DNA from: an uncultured Eubacteriales bacterium
GTDB taxonomy: Bacteria; Bacillota; Clostridia; Oscillospirales; Acutalibacteraceae
Assembly: GCA_949422855.1 (NCBI GenBank)
Contig: CASPLG010000011.1
Location: 1-47,637 of the forward strand
Direction: 5' to 3'
DNA: 47,637 bases
The first letter of the stretch is position 1; each line of letters begins with the position of its first letter. A program made the position numbers and the translations under genes. The notes under the pieces were generated by a model. That model worked only from the letters and a program-made list of their open reading frames with translations, was not told the origin of the DNA and did no database searches. This document shows, in pieces, positions 1 through 8,593 of the stretch.

Positions 1-123
1 CAAGGGAAATCTGATATACACTTACCTTTGAGTAAACATTTTACATTTGTCAGATTAGATTTGTAACCTTGTAAGTTTTTTAATTATATTTTTAAATTTT
101 CTATTTTTAAACAAATTAATTTA

Positions 124-152
124 TTGTAGTAAAAATTATAAAATGTTATAAT
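124..152 (+). promoter_or_regulatory. sigma-A promoter of asnB
   Basis: The hexamer TTGTAG (124-129) is followed after 17 nt by a perfect TATAAT (147-152). The asnB start lies about 40 nt downstream. The first 120 bases of the window are AT-rich and show no gene. Confidence 0.6.
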
Positions 153-194
153 ACAAGGTAATAGTATAGTTTATTTTCTTAGGGGGAAGTTTAG

Positions 195-2027
195 ATGTGT
201 GGGATTTGCGGATTTACAGGGGAAATTGAGAATCGTGCTAAAGTAATAGAAACAATGACAGATCTTATTACACATAGAGGGCCGGACAGTGCGGGATTTT
301 TTGCTGACAATAACGTGTCTATGGGCTTTCGCAGACTGAGTATCATTGGTCTGAAAAATGGAAACCAGCCTATATACAATGAGGATAATACCTTAGTTTT
401 AACGTTCAACGGTGAGATTTACAATTATAAAACACTGAAAGAAGAGCTTATTGACCAGGGGCACAAATTCTATACTGATGCTGATTCAGAGGTTCTTTTG
501 CACGGATTTGAGCAATGGGGCGAAAATCTTTTGAACAGATTAAGAGGGATGTTTTCTTTTGCCATATGGAACAGAAAAGATAATTCTTTATTTCTTGCTA
601 GGGATTTTTTTGGAATTAAACCTTTGCATTATGCTGTGATTGGGGAAAATTTTGTTTATGGTTCGGAAATAAAAAGCATCCTTGCGTTTCCGACCTATGA
701 AAAGGGAATAAATATGAATGCACTTGATAAGTACTTGTCATTTCAGTACTCTGTACCGCCGGAGACTTTTTTTGAAGGTATATACTGTTTGCTGCCTGGC
801 CACTATCTGTGGAACAAAAATGGAGAAATTGAAATTAAACGGTATTTCCGGCCTGAGTTTGCGCCAGATGAGAACATGGAATTAGATGAGGCCGCCGGAA
901 AAATAGAAAAAGTATTTGAAGAGTCCGTTAATGTGCATAGAATAAGCGATGTGGATGTTGGATGTTTTCTATCGAGCGGTATAGATTCGAGCTATGTTGC
1001 GTCATATTTTAAGGGAGAAAAAACTTTTACGGTTGGGTTTGATTTTGGTGAAAGATATAACGAGATAATGTGGGCAAGGAAAGTTTCTAAGAAAATCGGT
1101 GCAAATCACCACTGCAAACTGATTACGTCGGAAGAATTTTGGAATGCTGTTCCGGAGGTTGCGTACTATATGGATCAGCCTCTTGCCGACCCCTCATGTG
1201 TGGCGCTATATTTTGTATCAAGGCTTGCTTCGCAGCATGTAAAAGTTGTATTGTCAGGCGAAGGCGCAGATGAGTTTTTTGGCGGGTATAATATTTATAA
1301 AGAGCCGTCGGCTTTCAACCTATATAAAAAGATTTTTCCCAAGCCCGTAAGGAGATTTTTGGCTAAAATGGTAAGTCTGATACCATGTGGTTTTAAGGGG
1401 AAAAACTATATAATAAGGGGTTCTAAGGAGCTTGAACAACGCTTTATTGGCAACGCATTTATGTTTTCGTATGGAGAAAAACGCAAGTTATTAAAAGACC
1501 CATCGTTTGCATCTAAACCCCAGGAATTTTGCAGTAGTTTTTATAAAGAGGCGAAGGACTACGATGACGTAACAAAAATGCAGTATTTGGACGTGAATTT
1601 GTGGATGGTTGGGGATATTTTATTGAAGGCTGATAGGATGAGTATGGCAAATTCTCTTGAACTGCGGGTGCCATTTTTGGACAAAGAGGTGTTTAAGATC
1701 GCATCTGCTTTGCCCACGAGGTTAAAAGTAACAAAAGCGAATACTAAGGTTGCACTGCGTAAAGCTGCGCAGAGACATCTTCCACAAGCCACCGCACAAA
1801 AGAAGAAGTTAGGATTTCCTGTCCCTGTACGTGTGTGGCTTAGAAGCAAAAAATACTATGAGATTGTGAAGAAAGAATTTTTATCTGAAAATGCATCAAA
1901 ATTTTTCAATATCCCTATTCTGATTAACCTATTGGACGAGCATTTTTCCAACAAAAGTGACAACAGCCGAAAAATATGGACTATATATACTTTTTTAATC
2001 TGGTACAAGATTTATTTCGAAAATTGA
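195..2027 (+). CDS. asnB: asparagine synthase (glutamine-hydrolysing)
   Basis: This cytoplasmic enzyme makes asparagine from aspartate, ATP and glutamine-derived ammonia. The protein has 610 residues, the usual length for the family. It opens with MCGICGFTG, so Cys2 is the nucleophile of the N-terminal class II glutaminase domain (about residues 1-200). The C-terminal synthetase domain carries the pyrophosphate loop motif SSGIDSS near residue 260 and the downstream LSGEGADEFFGGY motif. The ATG at 195 must be the start because Cys2 has to follow the initiator; AGGGGG at 181-186 is the ribosome binding site. The gene seems to be transcribed alone. Nothing looks damaged. Confidence 0.96.
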   Translation: MCGICGFTGEIENRAKVIETMTDLITHRGPDSAGFFADNNVSMGFRRLSIIGLKNGNQPIYNEDNTLVLTFNGEIYNYKTLKEELIDQGHKFYTDADSEVLLHGFEQWGENLLNRLRGMFSFAIWNRKDNSLFLARDFFGIKPLHYAVIGENFVYGSEIKSILAFPTYEKGINMNALDKYLSFQYSVPPETFFEGIYCLLPGHYLWNKNGEIEIKRYFRPEFAPDENMELDEAAGKIEKVFEESVNVHRISDVDVGCFLSSGIDSSYVASYFKGEKTFTVGFDFGERYNEIMWARKVSKKIGANHHCKLITSEEFWNAVPEVAYYMDQPLADPSCVALYFVSRLASQHVKVVLSGEGADEFFGGYNIYKEPSAFNLYKKIFPKPVRRFLAKMVSLIPCGFKGKNYIIRGSKELEQRFIGNAFMFSYGEKRKLLKDPSFASKPQEFCSSFYKEAKDYDDVTKMQYLDVNLWMVGDILLKADRMSMANSLELRVPFLDKEVFKIASALPTRLKVTKANTKVALRKAAQRHLPQATAQKKKLGFPVPVRVWLRSKKYYEIVKKEFLSENASKFFNIPILINLLDEHFSNKSDNSRKIWTIYTFLIWYKIYFEN

Positions 2028-2036
2028 TAAAAGCAT

Positions 2037-2064
2037 TTGAAATCTTTTTGTATCGTCGTATAAT
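2037..2064 (+). promoter_or_regulatory. sigma-A promoter of the YjgN-like gene
   Basis: TTGAAA (2037-2042), a 16-nt spacer and TATAAT (2059-2064) lie just before an AAAGGAG ribosome binding site. Confidence 0.55.
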
Positions 2065-2086
2065 AAAACAAAAGGAGATGATTTAA

Positions 2087-2416
2087 ATGGAACAATGTGA
2101 AGCAAACAAAAAACATTTATCCTATTTTGACGGGAAACTTAGTCAATACTTGGGATACCGAATATTGGAATTTTTTGTAGTTTTATTTACATTGGGGATT
2201 TGCTATCCGTGGGCGTGCTGTGCGATTTACAGGTGGAAAGCTAAGCACACCGTTATAGATGGAAGACGCCTTTATTTTGACGGTTCTGCAGTGCAGCTTT
2301 TCGGACTTTGGATAAAATGGTTTCTGCTGTGTATAGTTACCCTTGGAATTTACTCCTTTTGGACATACATATCACTAAAAAAATGGAAGTGTAAGCATAC
2401 GCATTTTAGAGATTAA
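2087..2416 (+). CDS. small YjgN/DUF898-like membrane protein
   Basis: A 109-residue membrane protein of unknown function. It has two similar halves, each with an FDG motif (FDGKLSQY, FDGSAVQL) followed by a hydrophobic helix ending in a TLGI(C/Y) turn and an aromatic-basic run (WACCAIYRWKAKH, WTYISLKKWKCKH). This duplicated FDG-helix-TLGIYxxW pattern is typical of the DUF898/YjgN family, although most members are longer. AAAGGAGATG precedes the ATG. It has its own promoter, so a link to its neighbours is not implied. Confidence 0.6.
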   Translation: MEQCEANKKHLSYFDGKLSQYLGYRILEFFVVLFTLGICYPWACCAIYRWKAKHTVIDGRRLYFDGSAVQLFGLWIKWFLLCIVTLGIYSFWTYISLKKWKCKHTHFRD

Positions 2417-2428
2417 TTTGTGCTATGG

Positions 2429-2457
2429 TTGCTTTAGGAATAATTTTATGCTAGAAT
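2429..2457 (+). promoter_or_regulatory. promoter of the SCIFF operon
   Basis: TTGCTT (2429-2434), a 17-nt spacer and TAGAAT (2452-2457) precede the SCIFF precursor and its maturase. Confidence 0.5.
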
Positions 2458-2493
2458 GTCTGGATGTAAGTTTAGTTGCAAGGGAGGGATTTT

Positions 2494-2655
2494 ATGGCTC
2501 ACTTAAAAATTGTCAACGGTTCCGATTTGATAAGGTGTACTGCTGAGGGCGGATGCGGAGAATGCCAAGTTTCATGTCAGTCCGCAGTTAAGACTTCGAG
2601 TGCGGTTGCGAATCAGAAATGTGAAAATAAGGCTGAGAAAAGTAAAGCTGAATAA
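2494..2655 (+). CDS. scfA: SCIFF-family RiPP precursor, variant cysteine pattern
   Basis: A 53-residue peptide. Its centre, GGCGECQVSCQSAVKTSS, is clearly the conserved SCIFF (six cysteines in forty-five) motif, normally CGECQTSCQSACKTSC followed by a sixth Cys. Cys21, 24, 28 and 43 match canonical positions, but the fourth and fifth canonical cysteines are Val32 and Ser35. An extra Cys15 lies upstream. The peptide has an AAGGGAGGG ribosome binding site and sits 67 nt upstream of a matching radical SAM enzyme, the standard SCIFF arrangement. SCIFF maturases form a thioether from a cysteine of this motif to a nearby threonine; which one is used here is unclear because of the substitutions. Identity is secure from motif and context; the cysteine loss is directly visible. 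Confidence 0.9.
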   Translation: MAHLKIVNGSDLIRCTAEGGCGECQVSCQSAVKTSSAVANQKCENKAEKSKAE

Positions 2656-2722
2656 GGATCAACTTTAAGGAGGACGGCTTGCAACTGTGCTCCTTAGTTT
2701 TATTTTATATGGAGGATTTTCT

Positions 2723-4093
2723 ATGATACACAAGTACAAGTTAAACGGATATGGGGTAGTTTTAGACGTATGCAGCGGGGCGGTTTATTGTGTGGATGAT
2801 GTTACTTATGATATACTGGATTATTTGGAAGATTCTGTGGAGGAGAATATAGATAAATCGATTATTGAGAGACTAAATGGGAAGTATAGTGACCGAGAAA
2901 TAAGGGAAGCATATGATGAGCTCTACAGTGCTTTTAAAGGGGGACTTATTTTCTCAAAAGACAGATGCAAAGATGAGGTCGGAAGTGAATTGTTAAATTC
3001 CCCGATAAAAGCTATGTGTATTAATATATCTCATGATTGCAATATGTCATGTGAATATTGTTTTGCATCCAAAGGAGATTTTGGTTGCACAAGGGAATTA
3101 ATGACATTTGATACAGCGAAAAAGTGTATAGATTTTCTGGTTGTAAATTCGCAGGGACGCAGGAACTTAGAGGTGGAATTTTTTGGTGGAGAACCTTTAA
3201 TGGCATTTGATACGGTGAAAAAAACTGTGGAATATGCACGAGGTCTAGAAGAAAAGTACAACAAAAACTTCCGTTTTACTATTACGACCAACGGAATTTT
3301 ATTAGATGACGACAAAATTAATTTTATAAATAAAGAAATGTCCACTGTGGTACTCTCTTTGGACGGGCGAAAAGAGATAAACGATAAAATGAGGAAGACT
3401 CTGGGGGATCAGGGTACTTATGACAGGATAATTCCTAAATTTAAGAGATTAGTAGAGCTAAGAGGCGGAGAAAATTATTATATAAGAGGCACTTTTACGA
3501 AAAATAATCTGGATTTCAGCGAGGATATACTACATATATACAATTTAGGGTTTAATAAAATTTCAGTTGAACCGGTTGTGGGAGAAGAGTATACTGATTA
3601 CACAATTGATAAAGACGATTTGGGAGATGTTCTAAGAGAGTATGAAAAGCTGCTTAAAATAGTATATGATATGAAAAAACGTGGGTCGAACATAGATTTT
3701 TATAGGTTCAATATAGATTTAAAGAGGAGCCCATGTGCAATAAAGAGGCTTAAGGGGTGCAGTTGCGGGAATGAGTTCATTGCAGTTGTGCCCAATGGAG
3801 ATATATTCCCATGTCACCAGTTTGTCGGCGAAGAAAAATTCACTATGGGCAATGTAAATGCAGGTACATTTAACGGTGAGTTGAAAAAGGCATTTTCTGA
3901 AATGAATATGTACAAAAAAAGCAAATGCTCAGAATGTTGGGCTAGGATGTTTTGCGGTGGGGGATGTAATGCTAATAATGTTCATTATACGGGGGACATA
4001 AAAAAACCATATTCTCTGTTGTGCGAAATAGAGAAGAAACGAATTGAATGTGCATTGATGCTAAATGTTGCACTAAGTGAGCAGCGGACATAA
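2723..4093 (+). CDS. scfB: SCIFF radical SAM/SPASM maturase
   Basis: This cytoplasmic radical SAM enzyme would install the thioether crosslink in the SCIFF peptide encoded just upstream. The protein has 456 residues. An N-terminal RiPP-recognition-like region (about 1-90) precedes the cluster motif CNMSCEYC, the GGEPL motif, and a SPASM region with CSCGNE, FPCHQF and a final CSECWARMFCGGGC cysteine group for auxiliary Fe-S clusters. I start at the ATG at 2723 because GGAGG lies 8 nt before it; an in-frame upstream ATG at 2687 has no such site. All the cysteines expected for the three clusters appear present, so the enzyme looks intact although its substrate is unusual. Confidence 0.9.
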   Translation: MIHKYKLNGYGVVLDVCSGAVYCVDDVTYDILDYLEDSVEENIDKSIIERLNGKYSDREIREAYDELYSAFKGGLIFSKDRCKDEVGSELLNSPIKAMCINISHDCNMSCEYCFASKGDFGCTRELMTFDTAKKCIDFLVVNSQGRRNLEVEFFGGEPLMAFDTVKKTVEYARGLEEKYNKNFRFTITTNGILLDDDKINFINKEMSTVVLSLDGRKEINDKMRKTLGDQGTYDRIIPKFKRLVELRGGENYYIRGTFTKNNLDFSEDILHIYNLGFNKISVEPVVGEEYTDYTIDKDDLGDVLREYEKLLKIVYDMKKRGSNIDFYRFNIDLKRSPCAIKRLKGCSCGNEFIAVVPNGDIFPCHQFVGEEKFTMGNVNAGTFNGELKKAFSEMNMYKKSKCSECWARMFCGGGCNANNVHYTGDIKKPYSLLCEIEKKRIECALMLNVALSEQRT

Positions 4094-4165
4094 ATTCTAT
4101 TCATATTTTATTTGCAGTCGTCATATTTTTTACAAAGATGTATAAAGTTTTGAGGAGCGACGCAA

Positions 4166-4807
4166 ATGAGAAGGATATTTTACAAAGCAAAAAAGATATT
4201 TGCTGAAGTAGATTTGATAAAGTTTATTGGTGATAATAAATTTGCCGCATCATTAATATTAATTACGGTTATAGGTATGATTTTCGGTGCGGTGTGTGTA
4301 AATTATGTGGATTTAAATACAATAAAAAAGTTAGATATATTATTTTTAAGTGATTTTGACAGCAGATCCAATCAAAGCGAATTGTATACATTTGTTTCAT
4401 CATTCACATCTTTATTTTTATTCTGGCTGATGTTAATTATGTCAGCTTTGTCCGCGTTAGGAGTAATAATAGTGCCTGGTATACTAATTTTTAGGAGCTG
4501 GGGACTTGGTCTGACATCGGGATATTTATATTTAATTTACGGACTCAAGGGAGTAGCATTTTATATATTAGTCTTATTGCCGGGGATATTTATCTCTTCG
4601 ATTGCGTTTATTTACATGTCTATAGCCTCAGCAAAATTTTCCATACGAGTATTAAAAAAGTTTTTGCCTCATGCAAGCGAGGGGAGTTTGTGGGGTGAGA
4701 TGGTCTTATATATAAAAAAATCAGGATACATACTTGCAGCTTTTATGATTTCTTCCATGATTGACATGTTTTTCATGAAGATGTTCTCAAATTTATTTGT
4801 TTTCTAA
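4166..4807 (+). CDS. SpoIIM/DUF95-family membrane protein
   Basis: A 213-residue integral membrane protein with about five hydrophobic helices (near residues 27-47, 85-110, 130-155 and 185-210 most clearly). The central FRSWGLGLTSGYL segment and the spacing of helices match stage II sporulation protein M and its wider family. SpoIIM belongs to the SpoIIDMP complex that remodels septal peptidoglycan during engulfment. Without the sporulation genes nearby I cannot separate true SpoIIM from a paralogue. TGAGGAGCGACG is the ribosome binding site. The last 15 bases overlap the converging pseudouridine synthase gene. Confidence 0.75.
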   Translation: MRRIFYKAKKIFAEVDLIKFIGDNKFAASLILITVIGMIFGAVCVNYVDLNTIKKLDILFLSDFDSRSNQSELYTFVSSFTSLFLFWLMLIMSALSALGVIIVPGILIFRSWGLGLTSGYLYLIYGLKGVAFYILVLLPGIFISSIAFIYMSIASAKFSIRVLKKFLPHASEGSLWGEMVLYIKKSGYILAAFMISSMIDMFFMKMFSNLFVF

Positions 4808-5740
4808 AAACCAGATTTTATTCACTTGAAAGGTTTTTCCATTTAGGTAGTCTAAAGGAGTGCCCAACTGGGAAAAGTCAAAGTGAATTTTGTAAGAATA
4901 CAAAGCCTGATAAGGGTAATTTTTTTGTTTATTATAAGCTTTGAGACCATACTTTCTATCACCGAGTATAGGGTGTCCTATAAAGCTCATATGCGCACGT
5001 ATTTGATGAGCTTTGCCTGTTACAAGGTCTATTTCCAGCAGGCTTTCATTATTTGAATGGCTTTTTACAGTGTATTTGGTTATAATTTGCTTATACCCAT
5101 CTTTTTTTGATGAGGATATTCTTACTTTATTGAGCTCAGGGTCTTTTAACAGATAGGAAATTAAGGTATCTGACTTTTTATTCATAATGCCTTGTACCTT
5201 ACATAGATAATATTTTTTAATTTCTTTATTTTTTATTTTATCATTTAATATCCTTAGTGATTCGGCGTTTTTCGCAGCGATTACTATTCCTCCGGTATTA
5301 TGGTCTATTCTATTTGCGAGTGCAGGGGAGAAGGTATTTGACTCATGCGGATTATATTCTCTTTTGGCATATAGATAGTGTTTTATGCGATTTATCAGGC
5401 AGTCTATTTCTACATTTCGGTCAGGATGAACAATTAGCCCTGGTTTTTTATCAACAATTAAAATATTTCTATCCTCATATACGACATTTAGTTTTGAAGG
5501 GGCACTAAGAAAATCCAAGTCGGGCGTGTTTTCAGGGAAAAACTCGTCGTTTATGTACAAGTTCAAGATATCTCTTTCTTTTAATATATAGGAAATATCA
5601 CACTTTTTATTATTTACTTTTACTCTTTTTTTCCGTATATATTTATACATTAAGTTATTTGGCAAACGTTTCAAATATTTGGTCAAAAATTTATCGATTC
5701 TTTGGCCGGAATCATTTTTGCCTATTACAATTTTTTTCAT
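4793..5740 (-). CDS. RluA-family rRNA pseudouridine synthase
   Basis: This enzyme isomerises specific uridines to pseudouridine, most likely in 23S rRNA (RluC/RluD type). The 315-residue protein has an N-terminal S4 RNA-binding domain (about 12-70) and a catalytic domain. The active-site signature, normally HRLDRxTSG, reads NRIDHNTGG with the catalytic Asp kept near residue 143. GKAHQIRAHM and GHPILGDRKYG, other hallmarks of the family, are present. AAGGTGG precedes the ATG. The gene is transcribed against its neighbours and overlaps the SpoIIM-like gene tail to tail by 15 nt. Which uridine it modifies cannot be read from sequence. Confidence 0.9.
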   Translation of the reverse strand: MKKIVIGKNDSGQRIDKFLTKYLKRLPNNLMYKYIRKKRVKVNNKKCDISYILKERDILNLYINDEFFPENTPDLDFLSAPSKLNVVYEDRNILIVDKKPGLIVHPDRNVEIDCLINRIKHYLYAKREYNPHESNTFSPALANRIDHNTGGIVIAAKNAESLRILNDKIKNKEIKKYYLCKVQGIMNKKSDTLISYLLKDPELNKVRISSSKKDGYKQIITKYTVKSHSNNESLLEIDLVTGKAHQIRAHMSFIGHPILGDRKYGLKAYNKQKNYPYQALYSYKIHFDFSQLGTPLDYLNGKTFQVNKIWFLENK

Positions 5741-5769
5741 ATTAATTTACCACCTTATTAAAATTACTA

Positions 5770-5798
5770 TTGATTAACTTAAAAATATATGGTACAAT
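5770..5798 (+). promoter_or_regulatory. sigma-A promoter of radC-uvrB-uvrA
   Basis: TTGATT (5770-5775), 17 nt and TACAAT (5793-5798) lie upstream of radC. No LexA-type box was recognised beside it. Confidence 0.6.
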
Positions 5799-5844
5799 GT
5801 AGATTGATTTCTTAAAAAGACTAGGTTTCGGAGGCTTGATAAAA

Positions 5845-6579
5845 TTGCATGAAGGACATAGAAAAAGAATGAGGGACAAGTATATTTTAGACGGAATAGA
5901 CAAGTTTTGTGAGCATGAAATTTTAGAGTTCGCTTTATATTACGCCATACCAAGGAAAAATACAAATGAAATTGCTCATAATTTACTCAATAAATTCGGA
6001 AGTTTTGCAGCAGTTTTAGATGCCCCGTTGAGCGCACTGAAAAACGTGGAGGGCATGGGGGAAACGTCTGCAATATTCATTAAGTTTCTTCCGGATTTAG
6101 CAAGAACTTATATGAACAGCAGCATGTCTTTAGAGGGAAAACTTATGAGCAAAAAAGAGGCTTGTGATAAATTATCTTTACACTTTATTGGGAGACGGGA
6201 AGAAATTGCTGCATTAATGTTATTCGACAGTAAGGGTAAAATGCTTTATAATGGAGTTATAAATAAAGGCACTATTAATGCTGTGGATTTATATGCAAGA
6301 AAAATTGTAGAATTAGTTCTGGCTTACAATGCTGATTCAGGCATTATTGCTCACAATCATCCCAGCGGACTTGCTCTTCCGTCTAGAGAGGATTTGGATG
6401 CGACTGAGCAAATAAAGACTATATTTAATAGTTTTGGGGTTAAGTTTTTAGATCATATTATTGTTGCTGATGGAGACTATATTTCTTTAGCATCGAGTTC
6501 TAAAGAAAATCTTGAAAAAGTGGCACGATATGTTAGCAAAAGTAAGAAACAGCAACTTGAATATTCAAAAGATTTGTAA
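5845..6579 (+). CDS. radC: RadC-family JAB/MPN domain protein
   Basis: A 244-residue RadC-type protein. An N-terminal helix-hairpin-helix-like part (LLNKFGSFAAVLDA, LKNVEGMGETSA) precedes a JAB metalloprotease-like domain with the zinc motif HNHPSGLALPSREDLD near residue 170. The family is named for a presumed role in DNA repair, but that role is doubtful and its biochemical function is unknown. Two TTG codons could start it. I prefer 5845 (MHEGHRKRM) because CGGAGG sits 10 nt before it and RadC proteins usually begin MHxGHR; the TTG at 5836 lies almost on the ribosome binding site. Its position before uvrB fits a repair-related operon. Confidence 0.85.
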   Translation: MHEGHRKRMRDKYILDGIDKFCEHEILEFALYYAIPRKNTNEIAHNLLNKFGSFAAVLDAPLSALKNVEGMGETSAIFIKFLPDLARTYMNSSMSLEGKLMSKKEACDKLSLHFIGRREEIAALMLFDSKGKMLYNGVINKGTINAVDLYARKIVELVLAYNADSGIIAHNHPSGLALPSREDLDATEQIKTIFNSFGVKFLDHIIVADGDYISLASSSKENLEKVARYVSKSKKQQLEYSKDL

Positions 6580-6612
6580 GAACTATCTTATGCAGAGGGT
6601 GTTAAAGGCTTT

Positions 6613-8571
6613 ATGGATTTTAAAATAGATTCTAAATTCAAACTGAGAGGTGATCAGCCTCAGGCTGTGAATAGGCTTGTGGAAGGGATAAATAAAGGTT
6701 ATAAGGAACAGACTTTGTTAGGTGTAACCGGTTCCGGAAAGACTTTTACTATGGCGAATATAATAGGGAGGGTAAATCGACCGGTACTGGTGCTGGCACA
6801 TAATAAAACCTTAGCGGCACAGCTTTGCTCTGAATTTAAGAGCTTTTTCCCGAATAATGCAGTGGAATATTTTGTTTCTTATTATGATTATTACCAACCG
6901 GAGGCATACATTGCTTCGACCGATACTTATATAGAGAAAGACTCTGCAATAAATGATGAGATAGATAAATTGCGGCATTCTGCGACGTCCGCACTTGCCG
7001 AAAGGCGAGATGTAATTATTGTTTCCAGTGTCTCATGCATATACAGCCTAGGAAACCCGATAGATTATAAATCTATGGTTATATCGCTGCGTCCGGGTAT
7101 GCAGAAAAGCAGGGAGGCACTGCTTTTAAAGCTTGTTGAGATACAGTATGAGAGAAACGACGTTAATTTTACAAGAAATAAGTTCCGGGTACGGGGCGAT
7201 GTAGTGGAGATTTTTCCGGCGGCATCGGGAGAGTATGCTATAAGAGTTGAATTTTTTGGCGATGAAATTGACAGAATTTGTGAAATTAATCCTGTTGACG
7301 GAAAAATTGTGTCTGTTTTGAAGCATGTTGCGATATATCCGGCATCACACTACATTGTGCCAAGGGAGAAGCTAAGGATTGCACTTGAAAAGATGAATAA
7401 GGAGAAAGAAGAGAGAGTACAATACTTTTTAGATAATGGGAAACCCGCCGAAGCACAGAGAATAGAACAAAGAATTAATTACGACATGGAAATGCTAAGA
7501 GAAATAGGATTCTGTAAGGGGATAGAAAATTATTCCGGGATATTATCGGGAAGGAAGCCCGGTTCTCCTCCATTTACGCTGTTTGACTACTTTCCAAAGG
7601 ACTTTCTGCTTTTTATAGACGAATCTCATGTAACACTTCCTCAAGTCAGGGCGATGTATGCTGGGGATAGGTCGAGAAAAGATAACCTTATAGATTATGG
7701 ATTTAGGCTTCCATCAGCGAGAGATAACCGGCCTATGACGTATGATGAATTTTATTCGAAGATAAATCAAGTTATATTCGTAAGTGCGACGCCGGGAAAT
7801 ATCGAGCTTGAGAAAAGTGAACAGATTGTGGAACAAATTATAAGACCTACAGGGCTTTTAGACCCTGAAATAATTATCAAACCCGTTGAGGGGCAGATAG
7901 ACGATTTAATTTCAGAGATAAATTCTTGCACGGAAAAGGGGGAAAGGGTACTTATAACAACCCTAACCAAAAAGACTGCAGAAGATCTTACGCAATATCT
8001 AAAGGAAGTTGATATAAAGGTAAGTTATATGCACAGCGACGTTGATACAGTCAAGAGGATGGAAATCATTAGGGATTTGCGTCTTGGAAAGATTGATGTT
8101 TTAGTTGGGATAAATCTTTTAAGGGAAGGACTTGATATACCGGAAGTTTCCTTAGTTGCGATACTTGAAGCTGACAAAGAGGGGTTCTTGCGTTCAGATA
8201 GATCCTTGATACAAACTGTTGGGAGGGCAGCCAGGAATGAAAATGGAAAAGTAATAATGTATGCTGACAGTGTAACAAAATCAATGGAACATTGTATAAG
8301 AGAGACCCTCAGACGGCGTGAAATACAGATGGAGTTTAACAAAAAACACGGTATCACACCTAGGACAATTAAAAAAGATGTGTCTGAGATTCTTGAGATA
8401 TCGAGTAAGGATAGCGATTCAGGCAAAAATTCATATAAGAAATTGAAAAAAACAGAAAAACAGAAGCTCATTTCTCAGATGGAAGAAGAGATGAAAACAG
8501 CGGCAAAAATGTTAGAATTTGAACATGCGGCATTTTTGAGAGATGAGATAAAAAAATTAAAGGAATTATAA
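6613..8571 (+). CDS. uvrB: excinuclease ABC subunit B
   Basis: The damage-verifying helicase-like subunit of nucleotide excision repair, which receives damage from UvrA and recruits UvrC. Length is 652 residues, normal for the family. Visible motifs are Walker A TGSGKT near residue 40, the beta-hairpin [11 protein letters not shown] that locks the DNA strand, the DEAH-like motif IDESHV near 337, helicase motifs around ATPG and QTVGRAARN, and the C-terminal UVR motif (about 615-652) that contacts UvrC or UvrA. GAGGGTG precedes the ATG. uvrA follows after 22 nt in the same transcript. No key residue is missing. Confidence 0.97.
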   Translation: MDFKIDSKFKLRGDQPQAVNRLVEGINKGYKEQTLLGVTGSGKTFTMANIIGRVNRPVLVLAHNKTLAAQLCSEFKSFFPNNAVEYFVSYYDYYQPEAYIASTDTYIEKDSAINDEIDKLRHSATSALAERRDVIIVSSVSCIYSLGNPIDYKSMVISLRPGMQKSREALLLKLVEIQYERNDVNFTRNKFRVRGDVVEIFPAASGEYAIRVEFFGDEIDRICEINPVDGKIVSVLKHVAIYPASHYIVPREKLRIALEKMNKEKEERVQYFLDNGKPAEAQRIEQRINYDMEMLREIGFCKGIENYSGILSGRKPGSPPFTLFDYFPKDFLLFIDESHVTLPQVRAMYAGDRSRKDNLIDYGFRLPSARDNRPMTYDEFYSKINQVIFVSATPGNIELEKSEQIVEQIIRPTGLLDPEIIIKPVEGQIDDLISEINSCTEKGERVLITTLTKKTAEDLTQYLKEVDIKVSYMHSDVDTVKRMEIIRDLRLGKIDVLVGINLLREGLDIPEVSLVAILEADKEGFLRSDRSLIQTVGRAARNENGKVIMYADSVTKSMEHCIRETLRRREIQMEFNKKHGITPRTIKKDVSEILEISSKDSDSGKNSYKKLKKTEKQKLISQMEEEMKTAAKMLEFEHAAFLRDEIKKLKEL

Positions 8572-8593
8572 GAATTTGGGGAGAGTGGATAGA

